This document shows, in pieces, positions 19,966 through 28,504 of a stretch of 28,504 nt of DNA. Source of the DNA: Entrophospora sp. SA101. Lineage: Eukaryota > Glomeromycota > Glomeromycetes > Entrophosporales > Entrophosporaceae. The stretch covers positions 1,532 through 30,035 of the forward strand of contig CAUDNR010001158.1 of the NCBI GenBank assembly GCA_958430865.1, given 5' to 3'. The position numbers and the translations under genes are program-made. How positions within the stretch are numbered: position 1 is the first letter of the stretch; each line of letters starts with the position of its first letter. The notes beneath the pieces are model-generated. The model did not search any database. It saw only the letters and a program-made list of their open reading frames with translations, and had not been told where the DNA came from.

Positions 19966-20150
19966 ATGATGAATGATGATAAATGCATTGTTGAAAATGT
20001 CTCTTCAACTACTTCTTAAACAGGCACGGTGCAATCATGTGTTCAAAGAAGAACAAGAAGTGAAGTGTGGAATCATTTCACAGTTGTAGATGGAAAAAAC
20101 CAAATGCAATTATTGTATTAGGCAGATATTTTTTTTGACTTTCAAAACCA
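19966..20150 (+). pseudogene. BED-type zinc-finger remnant (hAT-transposase-like N-terminus)
   Basis: From ATG 19966 the frame reads MMNDDKCIVENVSSTTS, TAA (20017-20019), TGTVQSCVQRRTRSEVWNHF, TVVDGKNQMQ. A one-base shift then gives CNYC. The order W-N-H-F, about ten residues, then C-x2-C is the first half of a BED zinc finger, found at the N-terminus of hAT transposases and of host proteins derived from them. The stop, the frameshift and the absence of a following catalytic region show it is dead. The match is short, so the identity is probable rather than certain. Confidence 0.55.
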
Positions 20151-20204
20151 TTTATTTCCAAAGGCAACTCTTTTTAAAATTGTGCAGAATTCAAATTATT
20201 TCAT

Positions 20205-20345
20205 ATGTGTATATATTTGAATTAGATTTCAAATCAAATCATTTATAGATTCAAAACCGGTCTGAATCAAGTCAAAGCACAATTTGTACTTGATTCGTGT
20301 TTGATTTGAATTAAATCAAATCAGTTCAGTTCAAATTTTATTGAT
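20205..20345. repeat. self-complementary CAAATCAAATC/GATTTGATTTG-rich segment
   Basis: GATTTCAAATCAAATC near 20225 and TTTGATTTGAATTAAATC near 20299 can pair, and AATCAAGT...ACTTGATT lies between them. It is probably a small degenerate foldback repeat next to the F-box duplicate. Confidence 0.35.
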
Positions 20346-20360
20346 TCGTTCAGAGACTTA

Positions 20361-20830
20361 ATTATCACCAGTGCTTAAAGAATCCAGAGACTTTATTATT
20401 AACATTACCTACTGCTACTTGTACAGAATAAAATAATCTCATTGTCAAATATTGAATCCGTGAGGTTACATATTTATGATCAACCATTTCTATCAGAATT
20501 TATAATTTTATTAACGTCAATTGAAAAACTCTTAAATATCCAATAGAGAATTGTCGGGAAAGCTACTTAAATCAATTGCACAATAGTGTAAAATCTAGTA
20601 AACTTATTTTTATAATGATAAAGTAAACCGGGAGCTAACTGAAGTATTCAATAATTGTAATTGATTTTATGGATATATTTGATTGTGATAAAATGCTTTC
20701 AATACTAGGTCAAACATTACCAAGAAATAATGATTTCTTATAGGTCAATTCTCGTTTAATATATTATTTGATTTTAATTTGTTGGGAAAAAATCATTTTT
20801 ATTGTGCAACAAATAAAATTTTCTTTCTAC
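20361..20830 (+). pseudogene. truncated, decayed tandem copy of the downstream F-box/LRR gene (3' half plus 3' flank)
   Basis: This segment aligns collinearly with the 3' part of the F-box gene at 20840-22141. ACCAGTGCTTAAAGAATCC matches ACCAGCACTTAAAAATTTA at about 21589. TCAAATATTGAATCCGTGAG matches CCAAATATTGAATCTGTGGC (21670). TCAATTGCACAATAGTGTAA matches TCAATTGCACAATGGTGTAA (21821). TAATGATAAAGTAAACCGGG matches TAATGATGAAGTAAACCAGG (21868). After the coding part, TTTTTATTGTGCAACAAATA at about 20797 matches GTTTATTGTGCAAACAAAAT (22194), the 3' flank of the intact gene. The copy has deletions and stops (TGG to TAG in AQWCKN). The 5' leader of the intact gene is therefore the 3' flank of the dead copy, which indicates tandem duplication. 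Confidence 0.8.
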
Positions 20831-20839
20831 GAAAAAACA

Positions 20840-22141
20840 ATGATTTTGCCACTTGAGCTTTTATCTGAAGTATTTAAACACAGTGATGATGATTATGAAA
20901 CATTATATTCTTGCATTCTTGTCAATAAACAATGGCACAATATTAATCTTCCGATTTTATGGAGAAATCCACTTTATTCTTATGATTCTATCAAAATAAT
21001 AATTAATTGTTTATTGAAAGAAGATAAAGATTTCTTAACAAGGAATAGCATTGAATTGACTTTTGAGCTATTGGATAAATCACCATTATATAATTATGCT
21101 AGATTTTGTACTAGATTTTATTTTAAAATTTTTAATTTTCAATCACTGCTTACAAATTCTTGCAAATTAAATATTTTACAAGATAGGCTAGTAAGTTTTA
21201 TTTTAGATCATTCAGCAGCTATTAAAGAGTTTAATGCTTCTAATATAAATTTTTATCAGTTAAATAATCATCATAGATTTGATAATTGTTTTCAAAATCT
21301 TAATAAATTAGTTTGTTATAAATTTATTAATAATGAATTTATTGATAAATTAGCAAATATTTGCAAATGTATTCAATCATTAGAATTGTTTGATATATGT
21401 GACAATAAACTTCTAGATAGCCTGACTCAACTAATTAAAGCACAAAATCAAATAAAGCAATTAGCTATTCATTTATACTCTGGTCAAATTTTTCCAGATA
21501 ATTTCAAAAAAGCAATTCTCTCACATTCACAATCAATAATTTATTATTCAAGTGGATTCAATAATATTAATATGGATTGCATATTATTACCAGCACTTAA
21601 AAATTTAAAGACTTTAACATTTAATTCTTTTCCTGCTGATGGGATAAAATTGTTGAAAAATATTTCACTTCCAAATATTGAATCTGTGGCAGTATATCAA
21701 TGCAAACAACTATCTTTATCAGATTTGTCTGAATTTATTAGCATCAATGGAAAAACTCTTAAATATCTGAATGTTAGCAGTAGTCTGTGTAATAGTGAAT
21801 TTTTGGGAAAACTATTTCAATCAATTGCACAATGGTGTAAAAATCTAGTAAGTTTATCAATATTTTATAATGATGAAGTAAACCAGGAGTTAACAGAAGT
21901 ATTCAACAATTGTATTAAATTAGAAAGTATTATACTTAAAAATTTTCATGTGAATATGTTTAATGGTGATGAAATACTTTCAGTGCTAAATCAAACATTA
22001 CCAAAAAAATTAAAGTCAATAAAATTTACTTGTAGGTTTTCTATTATTAATATCAATTCTTTTGATAATCTAATAACGAATTGGTCAGGACCCAAACCTT
22101 TTACAATAAAATTTAGAGATCGTGAAAAATTAGTGAATTGA
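20840..22141 (+). CDS. F-box/leucine-rich-repeat-type protein (433 aa)
   Basis: The chosen start is ATG 20840 because MILPLELLSEVFKHSDDDYE begins the F-box directly; the frame is open further upstream but has no ATG there. The F-box covers residues 1-45 (LYSCILVNKQWHNINLPILW), giving Skp1 binding in an SCF ubiquitin ligase. Residues about 140-420 contain irregular leucine-rich repeats such as LNKLVCYKFINNEF, IQSLELFDICDNKLLDSL, LKNLKTLTFNSF, IESVAVYQCKQLSLSDL, LKYLNVSSSL, LVSLSIFYNDEV and LESIILKNFHV, a likely substrate-binding horseshoe. The length and layout match a family expanded to very large numbers in Glomeromycotina. It has no intron. AATAAAATTT at about 22210 is a possible polyadenylation signal. 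The gene lies directly after a decayed copy of its own 3' half. Confidence 0.9.
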   Translation: MILPLELLSEVFKHSDDDYETLYSCILVNKQWHNINLPILWRNPLYSYDSIKIIINCLLKEDKDFLTRNSIELTFELLDKSPLYNYARFCTRFYFKIFNFQSLLTNSCKLNILQDRLVSFILDHSAAIKEFNASNINFYQLNNHHRFDNCFQNLNKLVCYKFINNEFIDKLANICKCIQSLELFDICDNKLLDSLTQLIKAQNQIKQLAIHLYSGQIFPDNFKKAILSHSQSIIYYSSGFNNINMDCILLPALKNLKTLTFNSFPADGIKLLKNISLPNIESVAVYQCKQLSLSDLSEFISINGKTLKYLNVSSSLCNSEFLGKLFQSIAQWCKNLVSLSIFYNDEVNQELTEVFNNCIKLESIILKNFHVNMFNGDEILSVLNQTLPKKLKSIKFTCRFSIININSFDNLITNWSGPKPFTIKFRDREKLVN

Positions 22142-22410
22142 TAAAAACACAATTTAATATTATATTATTTGATTTAATTAGAAAATAAATCGTTGTTTAT
22201 TGTGCAAACAAAATAAAATTTTTTCTTTTCTTAGTTCCTTTATAGTATTAGCTCACTTACAATATTGTTTAAAGAGTGGTATTTAATATATAAACTATTA
22301 TTTAGTGCAAGCATGAAAATTTTTTTATCATATTTGAACCAATTTCATGGAAATTTTTAAAAAGTTTGATTTGATTGAAATTCTGCAGATTTATTGTTTA
22401 GTATTGATTT
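22142..22410. other. 3' flank of the F-box gene
   Basis: It contains the flank that is duplicated upstream (about 22160-22230). A plus-strand frame across 22347-22538 with a His run is the shadow of the Asp run on the opposite strand. Confidence 0.5.
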
Positions 22411-22772
22411 TCATTGAGAAGCCAGTGAAGGTATACTTGGAGAATAACTATTGGATGTCCGAGAACCATCATCATCATCATCATTATTTGTTTGACCACT
22501 TAAAATTTTCATTTGACTTGAATCAATATTATCTTTAATGCTTGAGACTTCAATATATTTGTCTTTTTATTTCTTTCATATTTAGTTCATCATCACTAAT
22601 GGTACTTGTGGATAATTTTCTAAGTTTTCTGGATTTTCTTGAATTATTGCTAGGATTTTTCTATAAAATAATATCTGATATATTTGATATGTTTAATTAT
22701 ATATACACACTACATTGAATAATTTTTTTTTTGAATTTCATTCCACCAAAAATATTCATTGTATGGTGGCTC
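22411..22772 (-). pseudogene. Ser/Asp-rich C-terminal tail of an unassigned gene
   Basis: The minus strand reads EPPYNEYFWWNEIQKKNYSM (22772-22713), a possible 50-nt intron (22661-22710), then NPSNNSRKSRKLRKLSTSTI and SDDELNMKEIKRQI. A one-base shift follows, then KYIEVSSIKDNIDSSQMKIL, a run of five Asp (DDDDD) and SYSPSIPSLASQ with TGA at 22411-22413. The tail is rich in Ser, Asn, Lys and Asp like a disordered C-terminus. The shift and the poor splice join suggest it is dead. The upstream part of the gene is not recognisable. Confidence 0.45.
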
Positions 22773-23221
22773 CTATGACATAATTGAAATTTTTATCAGA
22801 GAAGATGACCTTTTAAAGATACAAAATGACTAATAACAAAAACGAAAAAATTTTAATTGTAATAAATACCCAAGTCGGATCTCAACCTGTGATGTTAATT
22901 TGCTTCGTTTGAGCATAATTATACTGAGTTTAAGCACAAATTCAATTTAATATTTTTAATATTCACTTGAAGTGCATCACAAACATGCCTTCAATTATAC
23001 TTTAAAGATTATGTCATAAATAGTTTAATTTATTAGCAGAGTATGTTTGAAGCACGTTCTCAAGAAAATTAATAAAAAAGAATAAATATATGTAATGACA
23101 AAATATGAATTGCCAAAATGTAACATTTATTTTATTGTGCATAATGATAAAAAACTGTGATTGTTAACAGGTTTGGAGATAAACCTGTTCACTTAAATTT
23201 CTTGATATTTATATAACTATA
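22773..23221. other. AT-rich intergenic sequence
   Basis: No coding sequence, RNA gene or structured repeat was recognised. Confidence 0.4.
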
Positions 23222-23560
23222 TTACATAACTTGTATTCCAATCTGCTTGAACTCTAAAATTGGATCGTTAAATTGATCTATTGTTGATTTAATATCTGTG
23301 AAAATAGTAACTTTAGAGTCTTTAGATGCAATTAATAAAGCAATTGTTATAGCTGCAATTTCAGCACATGTTGCAGAAAGCCTTTTTTTTTACTGATACT
23401 CCAAATTCTAATGCGGGAAGCCTGGATGTGTTTGAATATAAGCAATGCCCATTTTATTGTTTCTTTACCTAGATTTATAAGTGATCCATCAGTATAAAAT
23501 TCAAAATTTAAAGAATGGTGTAATAAGCCTTGTTGTTGCCCTATGAAAAAAGGTTTTACA
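23222..23560 (-). pseudogene. RNase H domain of a non-LTR-type retroelement, remnant
   Basis: The minus strand contains LNFEFYTDGSLINLGKE (first catalytic Asp), then after frameshifts MGIAYIQTHPGFP, ALEFGVSV, RLSATCAEIAAITIALLIAS (catalytic Glu) and KVTIFTDIKSTIDQFND (second Asp), ending EFKQIGIQVM with TAA at 23222-23224. The YTDGS, AEIAAI and TDIKSTID spacing is diagnostic for RNase H as found at the C-terminus of LINE-type polyproteins abundant in these fungi. At least two frameshifts separate the blocks, one at a run of A (about 23385-23393). No reverse transcriptase domain is present in the flanking sequence. Confidence 0.7.
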
Positions 23561-24396
23561 GAAAAGTTACAGGAAAATTATTAAAAATTTACACGAATCT
23601 TATTCTATATGAAAAAGTTTGCAGAAAGTTTATAAGAAATTTCCATGAATTTTTTGTAATACAAAAAATTCATGGCAAATTTACAAGAGAACGTAAATTT
23701 CTGTGGAAAATGAAAACATTTACAAGAAATTTACAAAAAGTCAACTTAACAAAATCATCAAGAAAAGTATTTATAGAAAATTCAAGGAAATTTATAAGAA
23801 ATTGAATTGACAAAACCACTAACAAAACATGTTTACAAGAAATAAAATTTCTTATTATTATAAGAACAATAAAATAATTAATATTGAATTAAATAAATTA
23901 AATCCTGAATTTTCTTAGTTCTAAACTAAACAAATTCTACAAAAAATTTGTAACAATGTTAGTTTACACTCTATACATTAAAAAAAAAGTACAGACATTT
24001 ATTTAATTGAATCATAAAGAAAGTTTCAATAATATTATTCAATTTGATTTGAACCAATTTCAATCAGAAGTTTTGATTCTTTTTTTAAATCAAACACCCA
24101 ACGAAGGTAAAAAATTTGTTCCCAAAAATTATTTTATCCTAATGATAATTCCATTATCATTGTCTGTCATTGTCATATCATTGTCATATCCTTATCCATG
24201 TCCTATTCTTAATTCTTATGAAATCAGTTCATCCCTGTGAAACTCTTCAGTTAGGCCGGTTTTATTGTTTTTTTACGATTCAATGTCAGTTTTTTTATAG
24301 TTCTAATAAATGGAAAAATAAAAATAGAAAATGATAAATATAAAAATAAATTAAAAATAAATAATAAATAAAAAATAGAAATATAATTAATTTGAT
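23561..24396. other. AT-rich region with AATTTACAAGAAA-type repeats and a perfect hairpin
   Basis: Variants of AAATTTACAAGAAA and AAATTTATAAGAAA recur between 23560 and 23810, producing an Arg/Lys/Phe-rich frame that is not a credible protein. CCATGAATTTTTTG (23643-23656) and its exact complement (23662-23675) form a 14-bp stem with a 5-base loop. TCATTGTCATA repeats occur at about 24160-24190. No gene. Confidence 0.5.
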
Positions 24397-24446
24397 CCGG
24401 AATTACGAGATTCGTCCAAAATATCCCCATCAGAATCTAATTCCGG
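24397..24446. repeat. short inverted repeat (CCGGAATT...AATTCCGG)
   Basis: CCGGAATTACGAGATTC and GAATCTAATTCCGG pair with a 3-base bulge. It lies directly before the inverted satellite copy at 24451. Confidence 0.5.
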
Positions 24447-24450
24447 TAAC

Positions 24451-24621
24451 ACTATGTATTTATTGTTTTCTTTTCAATTGAACTTTTTGAAATTTCCCAA
24501 AAATAGCAACACTATTTTTAATTTTTTTGTGAACTCTCTTTAATTAGCATCTATAACATATTATATCAAAAATTTCAAGTGTGGTTAAATATAAAACATA
24601 GTAAGAAAAGACTGATGATAA
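24451..24621 (-). repeat. 170-bp repeat unit, inverted copy
   Basis: The reverse complement is nearly identical to 25573-25742 over the whole 171 bases; only a few differences are seen by eye. It shares ACTATGTATTTATTGTTTTC at one end and ACATAGTAAGAAAA near the other. No coding capacity. Confidence 0.9.
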
Positions 24622-24885
24622 TGTTTTTCCAATGAAATCTTTTGAATAATTGATAATTATAATAATTATTTTTCAAATTTTGTTTAGCCAGGGATGGATA
24701 AACAAGATATTTTTTCTAGGGAATATTTAATTGGACATGTTTTTTATGTCAAATCTGCCTTAGATGCAAAGTAGATCAAACTTTTCTAGATTGTGATTGT
24801 GAATTGGAAAACAAAATCTGTTAAAAAAACAAAACAATAATTTTAATTCAAGAAAATTTGATCTGACCTCAAATACTTTAAAAGA
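24622..24885. other. spacer between repeat copies
   Basis: AT-rich, with no gene or structured element recognised. Confidence 0.4.
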
Positions 24886-25137
24886 GCAACAAATCGGTAG
24901 GGAGAGATTCAGTATGGTATAACTCTTGCAGAACGTATGGTATGGTATGGTATAGCCCATATTTTTCCATACCAAGTCACACAAAATTTTATTCTAAATC
25001 CTTTTTTGGTGGGTGTGAAGGGAAGTATGTTAGATTTAAGAATTGGTATACAACCATTTTATTACACTTATACAATACCATACCATATGTTTTGCAAGAG
25101 TTATACCATACTGAATGTCCCTATACTCGCAACAAAT
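24886..25137. mobile_element. 234-bp inverted-repeat element with 9-bp target duplications (Mutator-type MITE?)
   Basis: The direct repeat GCAACAAAT flanks the element at 24886-24894 and 25129-25137. Inside, the two ends are inverted copies of about 50 bases: TAGGGA(GAG/C)ATTCAGTATGG, then TATAACTCTTGCA and TATGGTATGGTAT. A 9-bp duplication with long inverted ends is characteristic of Mutator-like elements. The interior is only about 130 bases and noncoding; open frames across it are artefacts of the GGTAT repeats. This is the best-defined small element here, and probably a young one, because the arms and flanks are well preserved. Confidence 0.8.
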
Positions 25138-25269
25138 ACTTTTATTGAAAGAAAAAAAATAGATATTATAGATATGGTTTTAGTTTCACCAAAAGTTTTT
25201 CTTTTTTGCTTTGTAATAGCCGTAATTCAAGCCTTCATAGATTAAAATATAAAATACATACAACTCTAC

Positions 25270-25395
25270 CAACTCAAGAATCCATTGCTGCTGCTGCTGC
25301 TGCTACTCAACTAAACCAAGAATTAGTTGCTGCTGCACCACTACTCAATTAAATCAAGAATCTACTGCCACTACTACTACTTAACCAACTCAATA
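25270..25395. repeat. GCT/ACT trinucleotide region, possible coding remnant
   Basis: TTGCTGCTGCTGCTGCTGCT at 25284 starts two similar blocks (CTACTCAA...CCAAGAAT, then CACTACTCAATTAAATCAAG). One frame reads TLPTQESIAAAAAATQLNQE to a TAA, which may be a fragment of a Gln/Ala-rich protein. Confidence 0.45.
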
Positions 25396-25451
25396 ATTCA
25401 TTAAAAAAATGTTATCATTATACATCCAGCCCAAATTGGTTTGGTGATTTT

Positions 25452-25573
25452 GATGGTAGAAAGTAGAAATTAATTACGGCACTCACTATTAAAAACATAA
25501 GTGTAACACCCCCTTACTACATGTGTAACTCCCTTTATGACAGTGTCAAAATACTTTGGGCTACATGTATAGT
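25452..25573. repeat. dispersed repeat R1, copy 2
   Basis: Same start as the copy at 9395 (GATGGTAGAAAGTAGAAATT) and same end (CATGTATA), with about 20 extra bases (CTTACTACATGTGTAACTCC region) near the middle that look like a local duplication. It abuts the 170-bp tandem repeat array. Confidence 0.75.
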
Positions 25574-25975
25574 TATCATCAGTTTTTTCTTACTATGTTT
25601 TATATTTAACCACACTTGAAATTTTTGATATAATAGGTTATAGATGCTAATTAAAGAGAGTTCACAAAAAAATTAAAAATAGTGTTGCTATTTTTGGGAA
25701 ATTTTAAAAGTTCAATTGAAAAGAAAACAATAAATACATAGTTTTCCTCACTTTTCACTAAGTATTTTACATTTAACCACACTTGAAATTTTGATATATT
25801 TTATTGTATATAATAATTAGGAAAAGTTCAGAAAAAAATATGTAGTTTTGAGGAGAGATCAATGAAATTTCAAAAAATTTCAATTGAAAAAAAAAATGTA
25901 TATATAATTTTTCTTATTTTTCACTAAATATTTTATATTAAACCACACTTGAGATTTAGATACATTATATTAAAT
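25573..25975 (+). repeat. tandem array of a 165-170 bp unit (2.4 copies)
   Basis: The segment (A)TTTAACCACACTTGA(A)ATTTTGATATA recurs at about 25600, 25770 and 25935, spaced 165-170 bases, with diverged but alignable sequence between. Each unit also contains TTTCAATTGAAAA. The first unit is near-identical to the inverted copy at 24451-24621; the second and third are more diverged. Confidence 0.8.
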
Positions 25976-28504
25976 ATTATGCAAATAAGCATACAAAAAT
26001 TATGCAATTATTACATCAAGTGTAAATATTACATAATTTTTATGCAAATATTACAACTTTACATATTAAAATTTATGGACATAATATTGCAGTGGGGAAA
26101 ATTTCCTGATGTATCTGGTTGATGAAACTGATCTATCATTTGTAATACCTAATATGCTGATGCAATTATACCTGTTGGAAGATATCATAAAAAAATTATT
26201 GGCATTTAGGGTTAGTAATACTTTGAAATATTATTTTTAACAGTCATTTATTAATTATGATTAGTTATGATCTCTCATGAACAGGCTTGTGTTCAACATC
26301 TGAATACACGAATAACAGAATTATTAAGAGATATGGAAATTCAATGTTGTTCACGATGGATATCCAGTATACATCACCAAGTTGAAAACTTATAAAAATT
26401 CTGTTGAGTAATAGAAGAAATATGAAATTGTGATGTTGTAGTGCAATTGTCTTTTTTAATATTGTATAATGCCAACTTAACAAAATGACATTAAAGCTTG
26501 TTATATGATTTGTTACAAATGTATTAGTCATTTTGAATGCATATTTTCTTAGCAATATTAATGTGAACAGATCAAAATCGAAAATGTCTTATACCTGGTA
26601 ATTTTTGTGTAGGGTTTTTGCAAGGAATCTTTAAGTATAGTAATCGTTGCAGCATTCCCATATATAAAATTTTTTTGAATTAAATGTTTTTTATCATTAG
26701 AAAAATAAATCAAATAGGTGACTAAAATGAAATTAGTTAGTTAACGTTAAGAATATATGTTCCAATGCAAGGCAGAATTATTTACCTCATTTCAATGTCA
26801 ATGAGAAAAAACAATGATTTTATATTCTTAGTAAAAAAAAAGTCTGAACAAATTTTACTGCTTGGTCTTGGTATTATCATTATTCGGGTGATGCAATTTT
26901 ATGTTATACCAAAATGTATTTTGATTCAACCAAAAGAAAAAATATTTTATATAACATGTTGAAAAAAAAAAAATTGAATACAGCAATGTATAATAATGGG
27001 CTTAGAAAAATCAGCGGGGAAGAAGATCCTGTTGAATTTGACTCTAGTTTATTTTATTAATTTATATATTATTTATTATTTTACTAAATCTAATTATCTT
27101 TCACTATTCGTTCATCTGATGTTAAAAAAAATTTTTGGTCTTTCCTTACCTTTTTGGTTTTATTTTTTTATTTTTTATCTACCACGTCCATCAACATGGA
27201 CAGAAGGTGATGTTTTATGTAACATTTGTTTGATTTTTCACACGTTGTTCATTTTTCATCTTGATCACGTATCTTAATTTCGTTGTGTTTGTGATCATTT
27301 CATTGACATTTGTTATATTAAGGTTTTCGACTTTATTGAAGAATAACTCTCTTCCTAACTCTTCTCTTGACCATATCTCTCAATATAATCAAAATAACCA
27401 ACCCTTTAAATACATTTTTGAGTAGTACAATTATCTAATTTATTGAACTGTTTCAATAGTTTGTCGCGTGGTTGCTTCCGACTTCTTAGATTTGTTAATG
27501 AAATGATTGTTGGTGAAGTGATGTTGACAAAATGAATCAAACCCATATCTATTTCTACGTTATCAATGGGGATTTTTTTTAGTTTTATGGGAAATTGGTA
27601 AAGCCAAAGTCAGTGGGCCAAAATTTTGTGTTCCCAGAACGGTCTCTCCTGCTCACTTGCACATCCTCGATTACAAAACTTGTTATTATTATTATTATTT
27701 TTTTTTGAAAAATAGTCCAAGACGGATACTAGAGGTGTTGCTACTTGATATGGTTAGTTCCAAAGGAGAAATGTCATTTATTAACGACCAGTGGAACTTT
27801 TTTTTTGTATTGATATATATATTTTTTATATAAATGTCTTATTGAAATCAAAGCGCAGAACGGGATTTGTCATGTCTCTTAGGTAATTATTATAAGGTCC
27901 TCTGTCAAGGTGACAAATGAACATGTATTTGCTTTTTGTGACCGTTATTAACATTAATATTAAACAAAAAAATAAATAAATAACAAGATCGTTAAAGACG
28001 GGAGGGAAACCGGCTCCTGGACGATTTGAAAACACTAATGATGGATAAAACGTTTAATAATCAAAAGGACCCCTAACTAATAATTAAGGGTTGGTCAAAA
28101 CATTCAATCGCGCTGTCTTATTAATTAATTACAGTCAAAGCTTTTTTCATGTAAAAGTGTTGTATTATAGCCTCAAGGCCTATAAGCATGCTTAAGATTA
28201 GAAAAGCGAAGGTTTTTGAGACTACCCATAGATGTTTAATATAAAATTCAGCCACAAATATTACTCGTGACTAGAACTTTCTAGAGATGACTAATGCAAT
28301 TGATTCAAATTTCTGATCAGAAGGTGGAACAATAACTCTGAAAATTTTTTTTTAAAATTATTGTTATTATTTGGATATATGTATTTGAAGTTTTTTAATA
28401 TTAAGATATTTAACGAGAAAAGAAAATTAAGGGTATGTTATTTATTTATAAAAACATATATATTTTGTCATTATTAAGGTATATACAACCGGAAGGATAT
28501 TGTC
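25976..28504. other. AT-rich region with only weak coding-like scraps
   Basis: ACVQHLNTRITELLRDMEIQ and SRWISSIHHQVENL (plus, 26284-26394), preceded by a possible 3' splice site (GAACAG) and by ADAIIPVGRYHKKIIGI (26156-26210), look like exon fragments. An ATG at 26996 opens a 93-codon hydrophobic frame to 27277, overlapped by MYNNGLRKISGEEDPVEF from 26986. On the minus strand, SNRPGAGFPPVFND (28029-27988) and HLDRGPYNNYLRDMTNPVLR (27919-27860) may be one decayed gene ending at 27826. TAAGCATGCTTA at about 28182 is a palindrome. None is assigned. Confidence 0.4.

Noticed and set aside
20768..20839. Longer N-terminus for the F-box/LRR protein
   Set aside because: The upstream extension opens at TTG, lies in the duplicated 3' flank of the dead copy, and the F-box begins directly at the ATG at 20840.
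24937..25245. Overlapping plus-strand frames starting MVWYGIAHIF and MVWYSPYF
   Set aside because: They arise from GGTAT repeats in the inverted-repeat element's ends.
26265..26555. Minus-strand hydrophobic 96-codon frame
   Set aside because: The opposite strand has more protein-like exon fragments here, and the hydrophobicity follows from AT-rich sequence.
27601..27650. AGTCAGTGGGCCAAAATTTTGTG as a Tc1/mariner-like transposon end
   Set aside because: No inverted partner was found within the window.

Overview
The window looks like nuclear DNA of a fungus, most likely an arbuscular mycorrhizal one (Glomeromycotina, Rhizophagus/Gigaspora type). This is inferred from the strong AT richness, GT-AG introns of about 70-90 nt, an F-box protein with a leucine-rich tail, a degenerate tyrosine-kinase-like gene of the type expanded in these fungi, and a high density of decayed transposons and short inverted-repeat elements. 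No rRNA, tRNA, CRISPR or bacterial-type operon was seen.

Layout. 1-405 is the C-terminal end of a PIF1-like helicase (plus strand, decayed). It is interrupted by a 2.66 kb DNA transposon (about 396-3055) that carries matching terminal inverted repeats and a minus-strand DDE transposase pseudogene with three introns, three TGA stops and a deletion removing the third catalytic residue. 4446-5892 is a broken protein kinase gene (minus strand). 5902-6420 is an inverted-repeat element holding a small acidic ORF. 6917-7052 and 11304-11488 are two short foldback elements that share an architecture: termini repeated internally. 8463-8735 is a GAATAAAAC-type minisatellite. 11681-12090 holds decayed coding sequence. 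12652-13074 is another terminal-inverted-repeat element.

Three genes look intact. 13540-15126 (plus) is a type II membrane protein resembling O-fucosyltransferase-type glycosyltransferases. 15443-16705 (minus) is an F-box protein with low-complexity tracts and cysteine pairs, whose stop lies in a short second exon. 20840-22141 (plus) is an F-box/leucine-rich-repeat-type protein. Just upstream of the last one, 20361-20830, lies a decayed copy of its own 3' half and 3' flank, so the locus has been through a tandem duplication.

The rest is mostly relics: an unassigned broken gene (17848-18360, minus), an inverted-repeat element (18724-19476), a BED zinc-finger remnant (19966-20150), an unassigned Ser/Asp-rich tail (22411-22772, minus), and an RNase H domain from a retroelement (23222-23560, minus). 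A composite repeat region at 24451-25975 holds a 170-bp unit in inverted and tandem copies, a 234-bp element with 9-bp target duplications, and a dispersed repeat also found at 9395. From 25976 to the end there is little beyond weak coding-like scraps.

The three intact genes show no evidence of working together. The window reads as isolated host genes in a transposon graveyard.
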